Positions 25,802 through 36,533 of a stretch of 64,000 bases of DNA are shown piece after piece. The notes under the pieces are model-generated. The model had not been told where the DNA came from and did not search any database. It saw only the letters and a program-made list of their open reading frames with translations. Origin of the DNA: Castellaniella ginsengisoli (GTDB lineage: Bacteria > Pseudomonadota > Gammaproteobacteria > Burkholderiales > Burkholderiaceae_B); assembly GCF_039523235.1 (NCBI RefSeq), contig NZ_BAAAEX010000008.1, one strand, 5' to 3'. Positions within the stretch are counted from its first letter, which is position 1. Every line of letters starts with the position of its first letter. The position numbers and the translations under genes are program-made.

Positions 25802-26644
25802 ATGCCCAGTTCGCACTTCCTGTCGGCAGACTGCCTGGATGCCGCCGTCACGGCGGCGCATGCCGCAGCCGCCATTCTACAAACACATGCCCTGCACCGC
25901 GCGGATCTGGTGATCGACCACAAGATGCGCAACGATCTGGTGTCCCAGGCCGACCGCGAGGCCGAACAGGCCATCATCGACATCCTGCAGACCCGCACGC
26001 CGGAAATCGGCATCATCGCCGAAGAATCCGGCGGCCGGCCAGGCGCCCAGGCCACCTGGTGCATCGACCCGCTCGACGGCACCACCAACTTCATCAGCGG
26101 CATTCCACACTATGCCGTTTCCATCGCGTTGATCGGCCACGCGGGCTGCCGCCCGGACGGCCGCGATGCATTGCCCCAGGATACGCCTCTGATCGGTGTG
26201 GTCTACGATCCGAACCGCGAAGAACTGTTCTCCTCCCTGTTCGGGCTGGGCGCCTGGCTCAACGGCCGCCGCATTCAATGCTCCCCCACCCCGACGCTGG
26301 ATCAATCGGTGCTGGCCACGGGCTTTCCCTTCCGTGATTTCTCCTTCGAATCCCGCTACATGCCGACCCTGCATGACGCGATCCACGCGACCCGCGGCAT
26401 CCGCCGCCAGGGCTCCGCGGCCCTGGATCTGGCCTGGACGGCCTGCGGGCGCTACGATGGCTACTGGGAAATGGGCCTCGCGCCCTGGGACGTGGCCGCC
26501 GGCACGGCGCTGGTGCGCGCGGCGGGCGGGGTCTGCGAGGACATCCGCCACCAGGAACCCTGGCCCGAGGGCGGCTACGTCTATGCCGCCAATCCTCGGA
26601 TCGCCGCTGCGCTGGACGACCTGATCAATCGGCACATGACATGA
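25802..26644 (+). CDS. Inositol monophosphatase family protein (SuhB-like)
   Basis: A 280-residue metal-dependent sugar phosphatase. The family signatures are present: AEES (Glu74/Glu75), DPLDGTTNF (89-97) and WDVAAGTALVRAAGG near 230, together forming the three-metal site. A segment of about 15 residues (GCRPDGRDALPQDTP) is inserted before GVVYDPN. In E. coli SuhB also acts in rRNA transcription antitermination; whether this one does is unknown. A TACAAT at 25732-25737 could be its -10. Its stop overlaps the next gene's ATG by 4 nt. Confidence 0.9.
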   Translation: MPSSHFLSADCLDAAVTAAHAAAAILQTHALHRADLVIDHKMRNDLVSQADREAEQAIIDILQTRTPEIGIIAEESGGRPGAQATWCIDPLDGTTNFISGIPHYAVSIALIGHAGCRPDGRDALPQDTPLIGVVYDPNREELFSSLFGLGAWLNGRRIQCSPTPTLDQSVLATGFPFRDFSFESRYMPTLHDAIHATRGIRRQGSAALDLAWTACGRYDGYWEMGLAPWDVAAGTALVRAAGGVCEDIRHQEPWPEGGYVYAANPRIAAALDDLINRHMT

Positions 26645-27846
26645 CACGACAGCTCCTCGATACCCTGGGCGGCTGGCTGCCCGACCTGACCGACATCCGC
26701 CGCGCCATCCACGCCTGGCCCGAGCTTGCCTTCCAGGAAGTCCGCACCGCCGACACCGTGGCCCGCCTGCTGGAGTCCTGGGGCATCGAGGTCCATCGCG
26801 GCCTGGGGGAAACCGGCGTCGTGGGCCGCATCGCCGGACGCGGACCGGGCAAGTCCATCGGCCTGCGGGCCGACATGGACGCCCTGCCCATGCCGGAGGC
26901 CAACACCTTCCCGCACGCCAGCCAGAACCCCGGGGTGATGCACGCCTGCGGGCACGACGGCCACACCACCATGTTGCTGGCCGCCGCCCGCTATCTGGCG
27001 GAACATCGCCATTTCGACGGCACCGTGCATGTGATCTTCCAGCCCGCCGAGGAAGGCGGGGGCGGGGCGCGGCGCATGATCGAAGACGGCCTGTTCGAGC
27101 AGTTCCCCATGGACGCGGTGTTCGGCATGCATAACTGGCCCGGCCTGGCCGAGGGCTCCTTCGGCCTGACCGCCGGCCCCATCATGGCCTCCAGCAGCAC
27201 CTTCGAGATCACCCTGAGGGGCCGGGGCGCCCACGGCGCCATGCCCCACCTGGGGGTGGATCCCGTGGTCGCGGCCGCCCAGCTCACCCTGGCCTTCCAG
27301 ACCATCCTGACCCGCGACCTGGATCCGCTGGAGTCCGGCGTCATCAGCGTGACCCAGATCCACGCCGGCTCGGCCGACAATGTCATCCCCGACCAGGCCG
27401 TGATGCGCGGCACGGTGCGCACGCTCTCCCAAGACACGCTGAACCTGATCGAAACCCGCATGCGCGACCTGAGCGGCCCGCTCGCCCAGGCATTGCGCTG
27501 CGAAGCGGCGTTCGTTTTCCACCGCGAATACCCGACCACCGTCAACCACCCCGAACAGGCCGCCCTCTGCGCCGAGGTGCTGACCGACCTGGTCGGCGCC
27601 GACCGGGTCGACACCCAGGTGCGTCCATCCATGGGGGCGGAAGACTTCGCCTTCATGCTGCAGGCCCGACCCGGCTGCTACGTCTGGATCGGCAACGGCG
27701 CAGGCGGCCATCGCACGACGGGCCACGGCCTGGGGCCCTGCACTTTGCACAACGGCAGCTACGACTTCAACGACGCCATCATCCCGCTGGGCGCCGCCTA
27801 CTGGGTGCAGTTGGCGCACCGCTTTCTCGCCGGCCCCACCGCCTGA
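26641..27846 (+). CDS. M20 family amidohydrolase (hippurate hydrolase / N-acyl-amino-acid amidohydrolase)
   Basis: A 401-residue metallo-amidohydrolase. The sequence shows RADMDALPM, MHACGHDGHTTMLL (metal-binding Cys/His), QPAEEGGGGARRM with the catalytic Glu, GMHNWP and PSMGAEDFAFML near the end, the usual order of the M20D group. Such enzymes remove acyl groups from amino acids. No signal peptide. It overlaps the inositol-phosphatase family gene by 4 nt, so the two are co-translated, though no metabolic link is evident. Confidence 0.92.
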   Translation: MTRQLLDTLGGWLPDLTDIRRAIHAWPELAFQEVRTADTVARLLESWGIEVHRGLGETGVVGRIAGRGPGKSIGLRADMDALPMPEANTFPHASQNPGVMHACGHDGHTTMLLAAARYLAEHRHFDGTVHVIFQPAEEGGGGARRMIEDGLFEQFPMDAVFGMHNWPGLAEGSFGLTAGPIMASSSTFEITLRGRGAHGAMPHLGVDPVVAAAQLTLAFQTILTRDLDPLESGVISVTQIHAGSADNVIPDQAVMRGTVRTLSQDTLNLIETRMRDLSGPLAQALRCEAAFVFHREYPTTVNHPEQAALCAEVLTDLVGADRVDTQVRPSMGAEDFAFMLQARPGCYVWIGNGAGGHRTTGHGLGPCTLHNGSYDFNDAIIPLGAAYWVQLAHRFLAGPTA

Positions 27847-28002
27847 GGGGCTGCGCAAGCCTTCAGCAGCCGGCGGTCCGCACCGAGAAAAAAGACCCGC
27901 CGCGCCACGAGACCTTCGTGCCGAACGGTTAAAATACGCGCTTTGCCGAAATGCGCGCCCGCCGCCCCAGGCACGGCGACCGGCATCCACTTCGAGACCG
28001 CC

Positions 28003-28395
28003 ATGGCCACTGCACTGCCCTCCTCCGAACATCCGGTCACCCTGCGCGTCATGCCCCAGCCATCCGACGCCAACATCCATGGCGACGTGTTCGGCGGCTG
28101 GATCATGGCGCAGGTGGACATCGCCGGCTCCATCCCGGCCACGCGGCGCGCGGGCGGGCGGGTCGCCACCGTGGCCGTCAACGCCTTTACCTTCAAGCAG
28201 CCGGTCTTCGTCGGCGATCTGCTCAGCTTCTACGCCGAAATCACGCGCACCGGCCGGACTTCCATCACCGTCTCGGTCGAGGTCTACGCCGAGCGCCAGC
28301 GCCTGGAGACCGAAGTCGTCAAGGTCACCGAGGCCACCCTGACCTACGTCGCCACCGACGAAAACCGCCACAGCCGCCCCCTCCCCCCGATCTGA
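28003..28395 (+). CDS. Acyl-CoA thioesterase (hotdog fold, YciA-like)
   Basis: A 130-residue single hotdog-domain protein that probably hydrolyses acyl-CoA to free acid and CoA. The motif DANIHGDVFGGWIMAQVDIAG holds the catalytic Asn and Asp region typical of the YciA/BACH group, and VAVNAFTFKQPVFVGDLLSFYAEI is the second conserved strand. Start at the ATG at 28003; an in-frame frame extension to 27943 is less likely. A TAAAAT at 27930-27935 may be its -10. It sits 13 nt before mgtE. Confidence 0.9.
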   Translation: MATALPSSEHPVTLRVMPQPSDANIHGDVFGGWIMAQVDIAGSIPATRRAGGRVATVAVNAFTFKQPVFVGDLLSFYAEITRTGRTSITVSVEVYAERQRLETEVVKVTEATLTYVATDENRHSRPLPPI

Positions 28396-28408
28396 GGAAT
28401 CCGCCCCG

Positions 28409-29896
28409 ATGGCCGAGCAGACCACCATCGCCGAGACCGCCGTCCCGGTCGTCATCCCGCGCCGCCTGGACCCGGAGGACGCCCAGTTGGCGCTGCAGGA
28501 ACTGCAAGCCATCCTGAAACGCCAGGAGGTCGTGGACGCGCTCGCCCAACGCCAGCACGAAAGCGAGGACGAGGACGGCTCGAACCTGCTCGAAGGCATG
28601 CTGCAGCGCCAGCACGAAGACGAAATCCGCCAGATCGTCAACACGCTGCATCCGGCCGATATCGCGTTCATCCTGGAATCCCTGCCGGTGCAGCAACGCC
28701 AGGCGGTATGGCAACTGGTCAGCCAGGAGCACGACGCCGACGTGCTCCTGGAAGTCGAGGACTGGGTCCGCGAATCGCTGATCGCGTCCATGGACCACGA
28801 GGACCTGATCGCGGCCACGGGCGCCATGGACGCCGACGAGATCGCCGACCTCGCGCCCGATCTGCCGCCCGACGTCATCTCCGAGGTCCAGAAAGGCCTG
28901 ACCGACGCCGAGCGCGCCCAACTGGTCGCCGCCATGGGCTACCCGGAGGACACCGTCGGCGCCATCATGGACTTCGACATGGTGCGGGTGCGCGAGGACG
29001 TGACCCTGGAAGTCGTGCTGCGCTACCTGCGCCGGCTGCATGAGTTGCCCGACCACACCGACCAGATTTTCGTGGTAGACCGCGACGACCAGTTGCGCGG
29101 CACCCTGTCGCTGTCACGCTTGTTGCTGAGCGAACCCGACACCCTGGTCAACGCGGTGATGGAGCCCGACGTCCTCAGCCTGAACCCCATGGACCCCGAC
29201 ATCGACGCCGCCAACGCCTTCGAGCGCTATGACCTGGTGTCGGCCCCGGTGGTGGACGAACAGGGCCGCCTGATCGGCCGCGTCACCATCGACGAGGTCG
29301 TGGACGTGCTGCAGGAAGACTCCCACGAGCAGGAACTGTCGCGCGCCGGCCTGCAGGAAGAAGACATCTTTGCGCCCGTCCTGGCCGCCCTGCGCAACCG
29401 CGCGCCCTGGCTGCTGGTGAACCTGTGCACGGCCTCGATCGCATCCCTGGTGGCGTCGCGCTTCGAAGAAACGGTCAGCCACATCGTGATCCTGGCGTTC
29501 CTGATGTCCATCGTCGCGGGCATCGGCGGCAATTCCGGCAACCAGACCATGACCATGATCATCCGCGCCATGGCCACGGGCCGCGTCACCGGCGCGAACA
29601 TCGCGCAACTGGTCAAGCGCGAACTCCAGGTCACCTTTCTGGTGGGCGCCTGCGGCAGCCTGGTGGCGGCGACCTTCGCCTGGGTGATCTCCGACTCGTA
29701 CGCGGTGGCCGGGGTGATGATGGCGGCCATGGTCGGCAACATGCTGATCGGCGCGGCGCTGGGGGTGCTGATTCCGCTGCTGCGCGACCGCTTCGGCAAG
29801 GACCCCGCCGTGGGCTCGTCGGTGCTGCTGACGTTCGCCACGGATTCGCTGGGGTTCTTTTTGTTTTTGGGGCTGGCGACGCTGTTCTTGCTGTAG
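28409..29896 (+). CDS. mgtE: Magnesium transporter MgtE
   Basis: A 495-residue Mg2+ channel. The N-terminal acidic domain (about 20-150) with HPADIAFILESLP and DEIADLAPDLPP, two CBS domains (about 155-285, ending RVTIDEVVDVLQEDSHE) and five membrane helices (about 320-495) are in the usual order. The pore region SIVAGIGGNSGNQTMTMIIRA is the family hallmark. In the known structure the cytoplasmic domains close the channel when Mg2+ is high. TGAGGAA precedes the ATG. It may share a transcript with the thioesterase. Confidence 0.96.
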   Translation: MAEQTTIAETAVPVVIPRRLDPEDAQLALQELQAILKRQEVVDALAQRQHESEDEDGSNLLEGMLQRQHEDEIRQIVNTLHPADIAFILESLPVQQRQAVWQLVSQEHDADVLLEVEDWVRESLIASMDHEDLIAATGAMDADEIADLAPDLPPDVISEVQKGLTDAERAQLVAAMGYPEDTVGAIMDFDMVRVREDVTLEVVLRYLRRLHELPDHTDQIFVVDRDDQLRGTLSLSRLLLSEPDTLVNAVMEPDVLSLNPMDPDIDAANAFERYDLVSAPVVDEQGRLIGRVTIDEVVDVLQEDSHEQELSRAGLQEEDIFAPVLAALRNRAPWLLVNLCTASIASLVASRFEETVSHIVILAFLMSIVAGIGGNSGNQTMTMIIRAMATGRVTGANIAQLVKRELQVTFLVGACGSLVAATFAWVISDSYAVAGVMMAAMVGNMLIGAALGVLIPLLRDRFGKDPAVGSSVLLTFATDSLGFFLFLGLATLFLL

Positions 29897-29948
29897 TTTC
29901 CGGTGGGTTCTTGTGCGGCACCTCGACCGCACGGCCCCCTTCCGGCCG

Positions 29949-30130
29949 CGCAGCTCACCCGGTTCCGGCTGCGCCGGAACTGCCCAGGCTCCAGGCCGTC
30001 ATCGGGGCGCTCGCCAAACTCGCAAGGCGCTCAGTCCCCCGGACTGAGCGCACCCGTCTTGCTCGAACAGTGGCTCGCTTGCATCCCCGCTGACGGCCTT
30101 CCGCCTGGCGGGCTCGAACAGCGCGCCCGG
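29949..30130 (+). repeat. Structured ~180-bp repeat, copy A
   Basis: This copy and the inverted copy at 30659-30836 share CGCAG.TC, hairpin 1 GTTCCGGC-TGC-GCCGGAAC (29962-29980), TCATCGGGGCGCTCGCCAAAC, an 11-bp hairpin 2 (30027-30051) and GTGGCTCGCTTGC. Hairpin 2 differs between copies at three base pairs, each compensated. It fills most of the gap after mgtE and ends 9 nt before the vapC start. Upstream, 29913-29932 holds a small hairpin (GTGCGG/CCGCAC) that could end mgtE. Confidence 0.8.
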
Positions 30131-30139
30131 AAGGGGGCC

Positions 30140-30582
30140 ATGCTTGACCTGTCCCGGTACGATGGTCCGTCTGGATTTTTGGTCGATACCAATCTCTGGA
30201 TCGACTGCATGACTCCCGATAGCCGTTGGCACGAATGGTCGATCGGTCAGATTCAGCGTTGCCGCAAGCAAGCTCCTCCGCACATCAATCTGGTGATATA
30301 TACCGAGTTGCTGATCCCTGACCCTGACGTCAAGGCATTGGACGCGATGCTTGATGTTTACGATACGTTGCGTAGCCCTTTACCGTGGACGTGTGCGGGC
30401 TTGGCGGCAAATGCGTACCAACGTTATCGCCGTAGCGGCGGCACACGCCGCGTTCCCTTACCCGATTTTTAATTGGTGCCCATGCCGCAGCCGCCAATCT
30501 GAGCGTGCTGAGCCGCGACGTCCGTTCCTATCGCCACCATTTCCCGCGCCTGCGTTGCATCAGTCCAGCCAAAGAGGACTGA
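30140..30582 (+). pseudogene. VapC-type PIN-domain toxin, frameshifted
   Basis: From the ATG at 30140 the frame encodes FLVDTNLWIDCM, VIYTELLIPDPD and a C-terminal PLPDF, then stops at TAA 30470-30472. Adding one T to the run at 30466-30470 restores IGAHAAAANLSVLSRDVRSYRHHFPRLR up to TGA 30582, the normal end of a PIN-domain RNase of about 148 residues. All four acidic metal-site positions (DTN, TEL, PDF, SRD) survive across the two frames. No vapB antitoxin gene is visible upstream; repeat A directly precedes it. A one-base sequencing error in the T-run is the main alternative to a true pseudogene. Confidence 0.85.
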
Positions 30583-30658
30583 CCGCGACGAAGGCTCAGA
30601 CCAAGTCTCGACCGCCCACCCCTCCCTCCCCCTCGTCAGGCCTCGTCCTGTGGCCGCA

Positions 30659-30836
30659 CCGGGCGCTGTCGGAGTCCGCCGGAGAAAAGGCAGCAGCGGG
30701 GAGGCAAGCGAGCCACCGTTCAAGCGGGACGCTTGCGATTCGTCCAGTGGACGAATCGCCCCGCGCGTTTGGCGAGCGCCCCGATGATGCCTTTTCTTCG
30801 GGCAGTTCCGGCACAGCCGGAACCGGACGACCTGCG
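30659..30836 (-). repeat. Structured ~180-bp repeat, copy B (inverted)
   Basis: The inverted partner of copy A. Hairpin 1 is GTTCCGGC-ACA-GCCGGAAC (30805-30823) and hairpin 2 is GCGATTCGTCC-AGT-GGACGAATCGC (30735-30759). The two copies bracket the vapC remnant at about equal distance. The stretches 30583-30658 and 30837-30970 on either side show no gene. Confidence 0.8.
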
Positions 30837-30970
30837 TCCGGGGCGGACATAGGACGACGCCGAGGCCTCACAAAAGAACGCCGACGGCCAAGCCGCCACA
30901 GCACCACTCAACCGCCAGCAATGAAAAAGGCCGGGACGCAATGCCCGGCCCTGACCCGCCCAAAGCGGAA

Positions 30971-33727
<2,757 letters not shown>

Positions 33728-33888
33728 ATCGTGTCGTCGCTGCGGGCCCGAGAGGAAACCGGACACCGGAAAATTGTGGGATGCGTACGCCGAGCGGCGG
33801 CCGCCAGTAAACGATGCAGTTTAACGCAGCGCGCAGGCCCCCGCATCGGCGGCGGCCTGCGCGGGACCGGGCGGTCAGGGGCGCCCGC

Positions 33889-34881
33889 TCACGGCTCGAC
33901 TTGCCCGGGGGCTCCCATCGCCAGGCGCATATGCGCGTCTTCCCGGATGAACAAGGCCGGATCCAGGGGATAGTCCGCCATCCGCACCTCGAAATGCAGA
34001 TGCGCGCCGGTGGACCGCCCCGTGCTGCCCACCCGCGCGATCAATTGGCCCTGGCGGACAATGTCGCCAACCTTGACCAGCACGCTGGAAGCATGAGCGT
34101 AACGGGTGCGCAGACCGTTGCCATGGTCGATTTCCACCATCCGGCCATAGCCGTGCCAGGAGCCCGCCCGCGTCACCAGCCCCCCGGACGCCGCCCGGAT
34201 CGGTGCGCCCCGGGGAGCAATGAAATCCAGGCCCTCATGCATGGTATGACGACCGCTGACAGGGTTGCGCCGCCACCCGAACGAAGAGCTGAGCGCGGGA
34301 TAATCGACCGGCGACAGCGTCGGCAGGCTGGCCTGGAAACCCGCCTGCCGGGACAAGGCCGCATCCACCAGGGCATAGGCGTCCTCCTGGGTGTCCAGGC
34401 GCTTCCCCAAGGCATCGATGTAGCGCCCCAGCAATTCCGCCGAACCGATTGCGGGCGCGGGCAGCGACTGGGCGGGAATATCGTCCATCACCTGGCCTTC
34501 GTCGTCGTCCGCCGCCAGGCCCGCCGCCCGAACGGCCGGCCTGGCCTGGGCGTCGATCTCCGGCGCGGAATACTCCAGGCCGGCCGCCTGTGCCACCCGC
34601 GTGCGGACGGATTCCATGGCCAGCACGCGGCCCTGCAATTCGCCCAGCTTGTCCGCCAGACCGGCAATACTGCCCTGCAACGCCATCGAATCCTGCCGCA
34701 AACGGGTATCGATCGCCGCGCGCTGGCCGACATCCAGCGCCGGGGGCGTGCGCCAGGCCTGCCATTGGGCCCCGCCCCAGGCCGCCAGCGCCAGTGCGCA
34801 GGCCATGCCCGCCCACCGCCAGAAGCGCGCGTTAGAATGAAAACGGAGCACTGAACGCGCAGTGTGTTTCGATTGAATCAC
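33889..34881 (-). CDS. M23 (LytM-type) family peptidase, membrane-anchored
   Basis: A 330-residue protein with one N-terminal membrane segment (about 23-42), a helical linker, and a LytM domain (about 195-315) facing the periplasm. The zinc and catalytic residues are present: GRHTMHEGLDF (His and Asp) and the HLHFEV box. It probably cuts or helps cut peptidoglycan cross-bridges. The start codon is GTG with AAGGA 8 nt before it. A minimal ATG-AAG-TGA reading frame overlaps the GTG (GTGA). It sits next to secA and opposite dciA, between lpxC and secA as in relatives. Confidence 0.9.
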   Translation of the reverse strand: MIQSKHTARSVLRFHSNARFWRWAGMACALALAAWGGAQWQAWRTPPALDVGQRAAIDTRLRQDSMALQGSIAGLADKLGELQGRVLAMESVRTRVAQAAGLEYSAPEIDAQARPAVRAAGLAADDDEGQVMDDIPAQSLPAPAIGSAELLGRYIDALGKRLDTQEDAYALVDAALSRQAGFQASLPTLSPVDYPALSSSFGWRRNPVSGRHTMHEGLDFIAPRGAPIRAASGGLVTRAGSWHGYGRMVEIDHGNGLRTRYAHASSVLVKVGDIVRQGQLIARVGSTGRSTGAHLHFEVRMADYPLDPALFIREDAHMRLAMGAPGQVEP

Positions 34882-34895
34882 TTCATTATTCCTTC

Positions 34896-35366
34896 ATGTC
34901 CATGACGACGCCGCCCAGGCGGAACCGATCAGCCGGCGCCCCTGTCCTGGAATGGCTGGACCGCCACCCCCAGGGCTCGCACATGATGCACACGGCCCGC
35001 GAACTGCTGGCCGTGCAGGCCGTGCTGGCAGGCACGCTGCCGCCCGCCCTGGCGCGCCGGATCCAGGTCGCCCGGATCGATGGACCGAAAATCACCGTGA
35101 TGGTTCCCGGCCCCGCGCATGCCGCCCGGCTGCGGCAACTGACCGAAGCCGCCGCCCGGCGCATCCGCGATGCCGGCTGGCCCGTCGAACAGATTGTCGT
35201 CCGGATCGACGCCGCCATGGGACGGACCTGGACAGAAAAGCCCAGGCGGGAAACCGAGCCCCTGGGCGAAAACGCCTTGCGGTCCTTCGAGGACCTGGGG
35301 CGTCAGGTGGCGCCCGGGCCGCTGGCCGATGCCATCGGCCGGCTGCTGCGCCACCACCGCTCGTAA
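34896..35366 (+). CDS. dciA: DUF721 family protein, candidate DnaB helicase loader DciA
   Basis: A 156-residue protein with the DUF721 core at about 30-105 (LLAVQAVLAGTLPPALARRIQVARIDGPKITVMVPGP is its diagnostic stretch, given here in part). In other bacteria that lack DnaC, DciA loads the replicative helicase. The C-terminal tail is charged and low in complexity. The start is divergent from the M23 gene with only 14 nt between the two start codons, and no Shine-Dalgarno sequence is visible, so it may be leaderless or start elsewhere. It is convergent with lpxC. Confidence 0.8.
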   Translation: MSMTTPPRRNRSAGAPVLEWLDRHPQGSHMMHTARELLAVQAVLAGTLPPALARRIQVARIDGPKITVMVPGPAHAARLRQLTEAAARRIRDAGWPVEQIVVRIDAAMGRTWTEKPRRETEPLGENALRSFEDLGRQVAPGPLADAIGRLLRHHRS

Positions 35367-35373
35367 GCGATGA

Positions 35374-36297
35374 TCAGGCGAGCTGCCAGTCGCGGGTAAA
35401 GGCGGCGGGCGCGGCGTCGCGCGACTCGTAGCTGATCAATTCCCAGCAATCCTGCTGAGCCAACAGCGCACGCACCAGCAAGTTGTTCAGGCCGTGGCCG
35501 GATTTGCAGGCAACGTAGCGCGCCACCAGGGGCCGGCCGGCCAGATACAAGTCGCCGATGGCGTCGAGGATCTTGTGTTTGACGAACTCGTCGTCGTAGC
35601 GCAGCCCGTCGGCATTGAGGACGCGGTATTCGTCCATGACGATGGCGTTGTCCAGGCTGCCGCCGCGCGCCAGCCCCATCGAACGCAAGGCCTCGACCTC
35701 GCTGGCGAACCCGAAGGTGCGCGCGCGGGCGATGGTCTTGACGTAGGAATCCCGCGCAAAGTCGATTTCTGCCGTGTTGGCGGTGGAATCGATGGCGGGA
35801 TGCTTGAAATCGATCGAGAAAGACAGGGCGAAGCCGTCGTAGGGCTCCAGGCGCGCCCACTTGGCGGCCGGGCCTTCGCCTTCGCGGACCTCGACGGGCT
35901 TGAGCACCCGCAGGAAGCGCTTGGGGGCGGCCTGCTCCAGCAGACCGGCGCTGCGCAGCAGATAGACGAACGTGGCCGCGCTGCCATCCATGATGGGGAC
36001 TTCTTCGGCGTCGAGATCGACGTGCAGATTGTCCACGCCCAGCCCGGCCAAGGCCGACATCAGGTGCTCGACGGTGGATACGCGCACGGAGCCCTGCTGC
36101 AGGACGGATGCCATCCGGGTGTCGCCCACCGCATCGGCGCGCGCGGGCAGATCCACGACTTCAGGCAGATCCACGCGGTGGAACACGATGCCGGTATTGG
36201 GCTCGGCCGGGCGCAGGGTGATTTTCACGCGGCGGCCGGAATGCACGCCGACGCCGGTGGTGGTCACGGACTGTTTGATGGTGCGCTGCAAGAGCAT
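35374..36297 (-). CDS. lpxC: UDP-3-O-acyl-N-acetylglucosamine deacetylase
   Basis: A 307-residue zinc deacetylase, the committed step of lipid A synthesis. Zinc ligands are His78 in STVEHLMSAL and the His and Asp of VKHKILDAIGDLYLAG; the start MLLQRTIKQSVTTTGVGVHSG is typical. Gene order ftsZ-lpxC at the end of the dcw cluster matches E. coli. A 236-nt gap with a stable hairpin and its own promoter candidate separates it from ftsZ. It ends 7 nt after the convergent dciA stop. Confidence 0.97.
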   Translation of the reverse strand: MLLQRTIKQSVTTTGVGVHSGRRVKITLRPAEPNTGIVFHRVDLPEVVDLPARADAVGDTRMASVLQQGSVRVSTVEHLMSALAGLGVDNLHVDLDAEEVPIMDGSAATFVYLLRSAGLLEQAAPKRFLRVLKPVEVREGEGPAAKWARLEPYDGFALSFSIDFKHPAIDSTANTAEIDFARDSYVKTIARARTFGFASEVEALRSMGLARGGSLDNAIVMDEYRVLNADGLRYDDEFVKHKILDAIGDLYLAGRPLVARYVACKSGHGLNNLLVRALLAQQDCWELISYESRDAAPAAFTRDWQLA

Positions 36298-36360
36298 GAG
36301 ATTTTTCGTCAACGATAAAGCGGCCCTGCAAAGCATGCTTTGCACGACCTGAACCCTCGT

Positions 36361-36366
36361 ATTGTA
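36361..36366 (-). promoter_or_regulatory. Candidate -10 (TACAAT) for lpxC
   Basis: TACAAT on the minus strand lies about 64 nt before the lpxC ATG, within a short AT-rich stretch. A weak -35 (TCGTGG region) only. It would allow lpxC to be expressed apart from the dcw cluster. Confidence 0.4.
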
Positions 36367-36436
36367 ATCAATATTCGGGTTTTCCACGATGGTTGTGTGC
36401 GGTACAGCCCGGTCAGCGGCGGGCGGCCCAAGCGAA

Positions 36437-36472
36437 GGCGCGCCTTCCCCCAGGGGCAGGGGAAGACGCGCC
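36437..36472 (-). terminator. Hairpin between ftsZ and lpxC
   Basis: Fourteen-nt arms (36437-36450 and 36459-36472, GGCGCGTCTTCCCC with one G-U pair) around an 8-nt loop form a very stable stem 62 nt after the ftsZ stop. The following bases are not a clean T-run, so it may end or only attenuate dcw transcription into lpxC. Confidence 0.55.
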
Positions 36473-36533
36473 AGGCGCCGCGAACTGCGATACGACAGCC
36501 GCGATGTGAGGTGATGAGGCGAAGCCGGCCGGG

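Noticed and set aside
29897..30139. A vapB antitoxin gene before vapC
   Set aside because: The segment is occupied by repeat A and no ribbon-helix-helix or AbrB-like frame is present.
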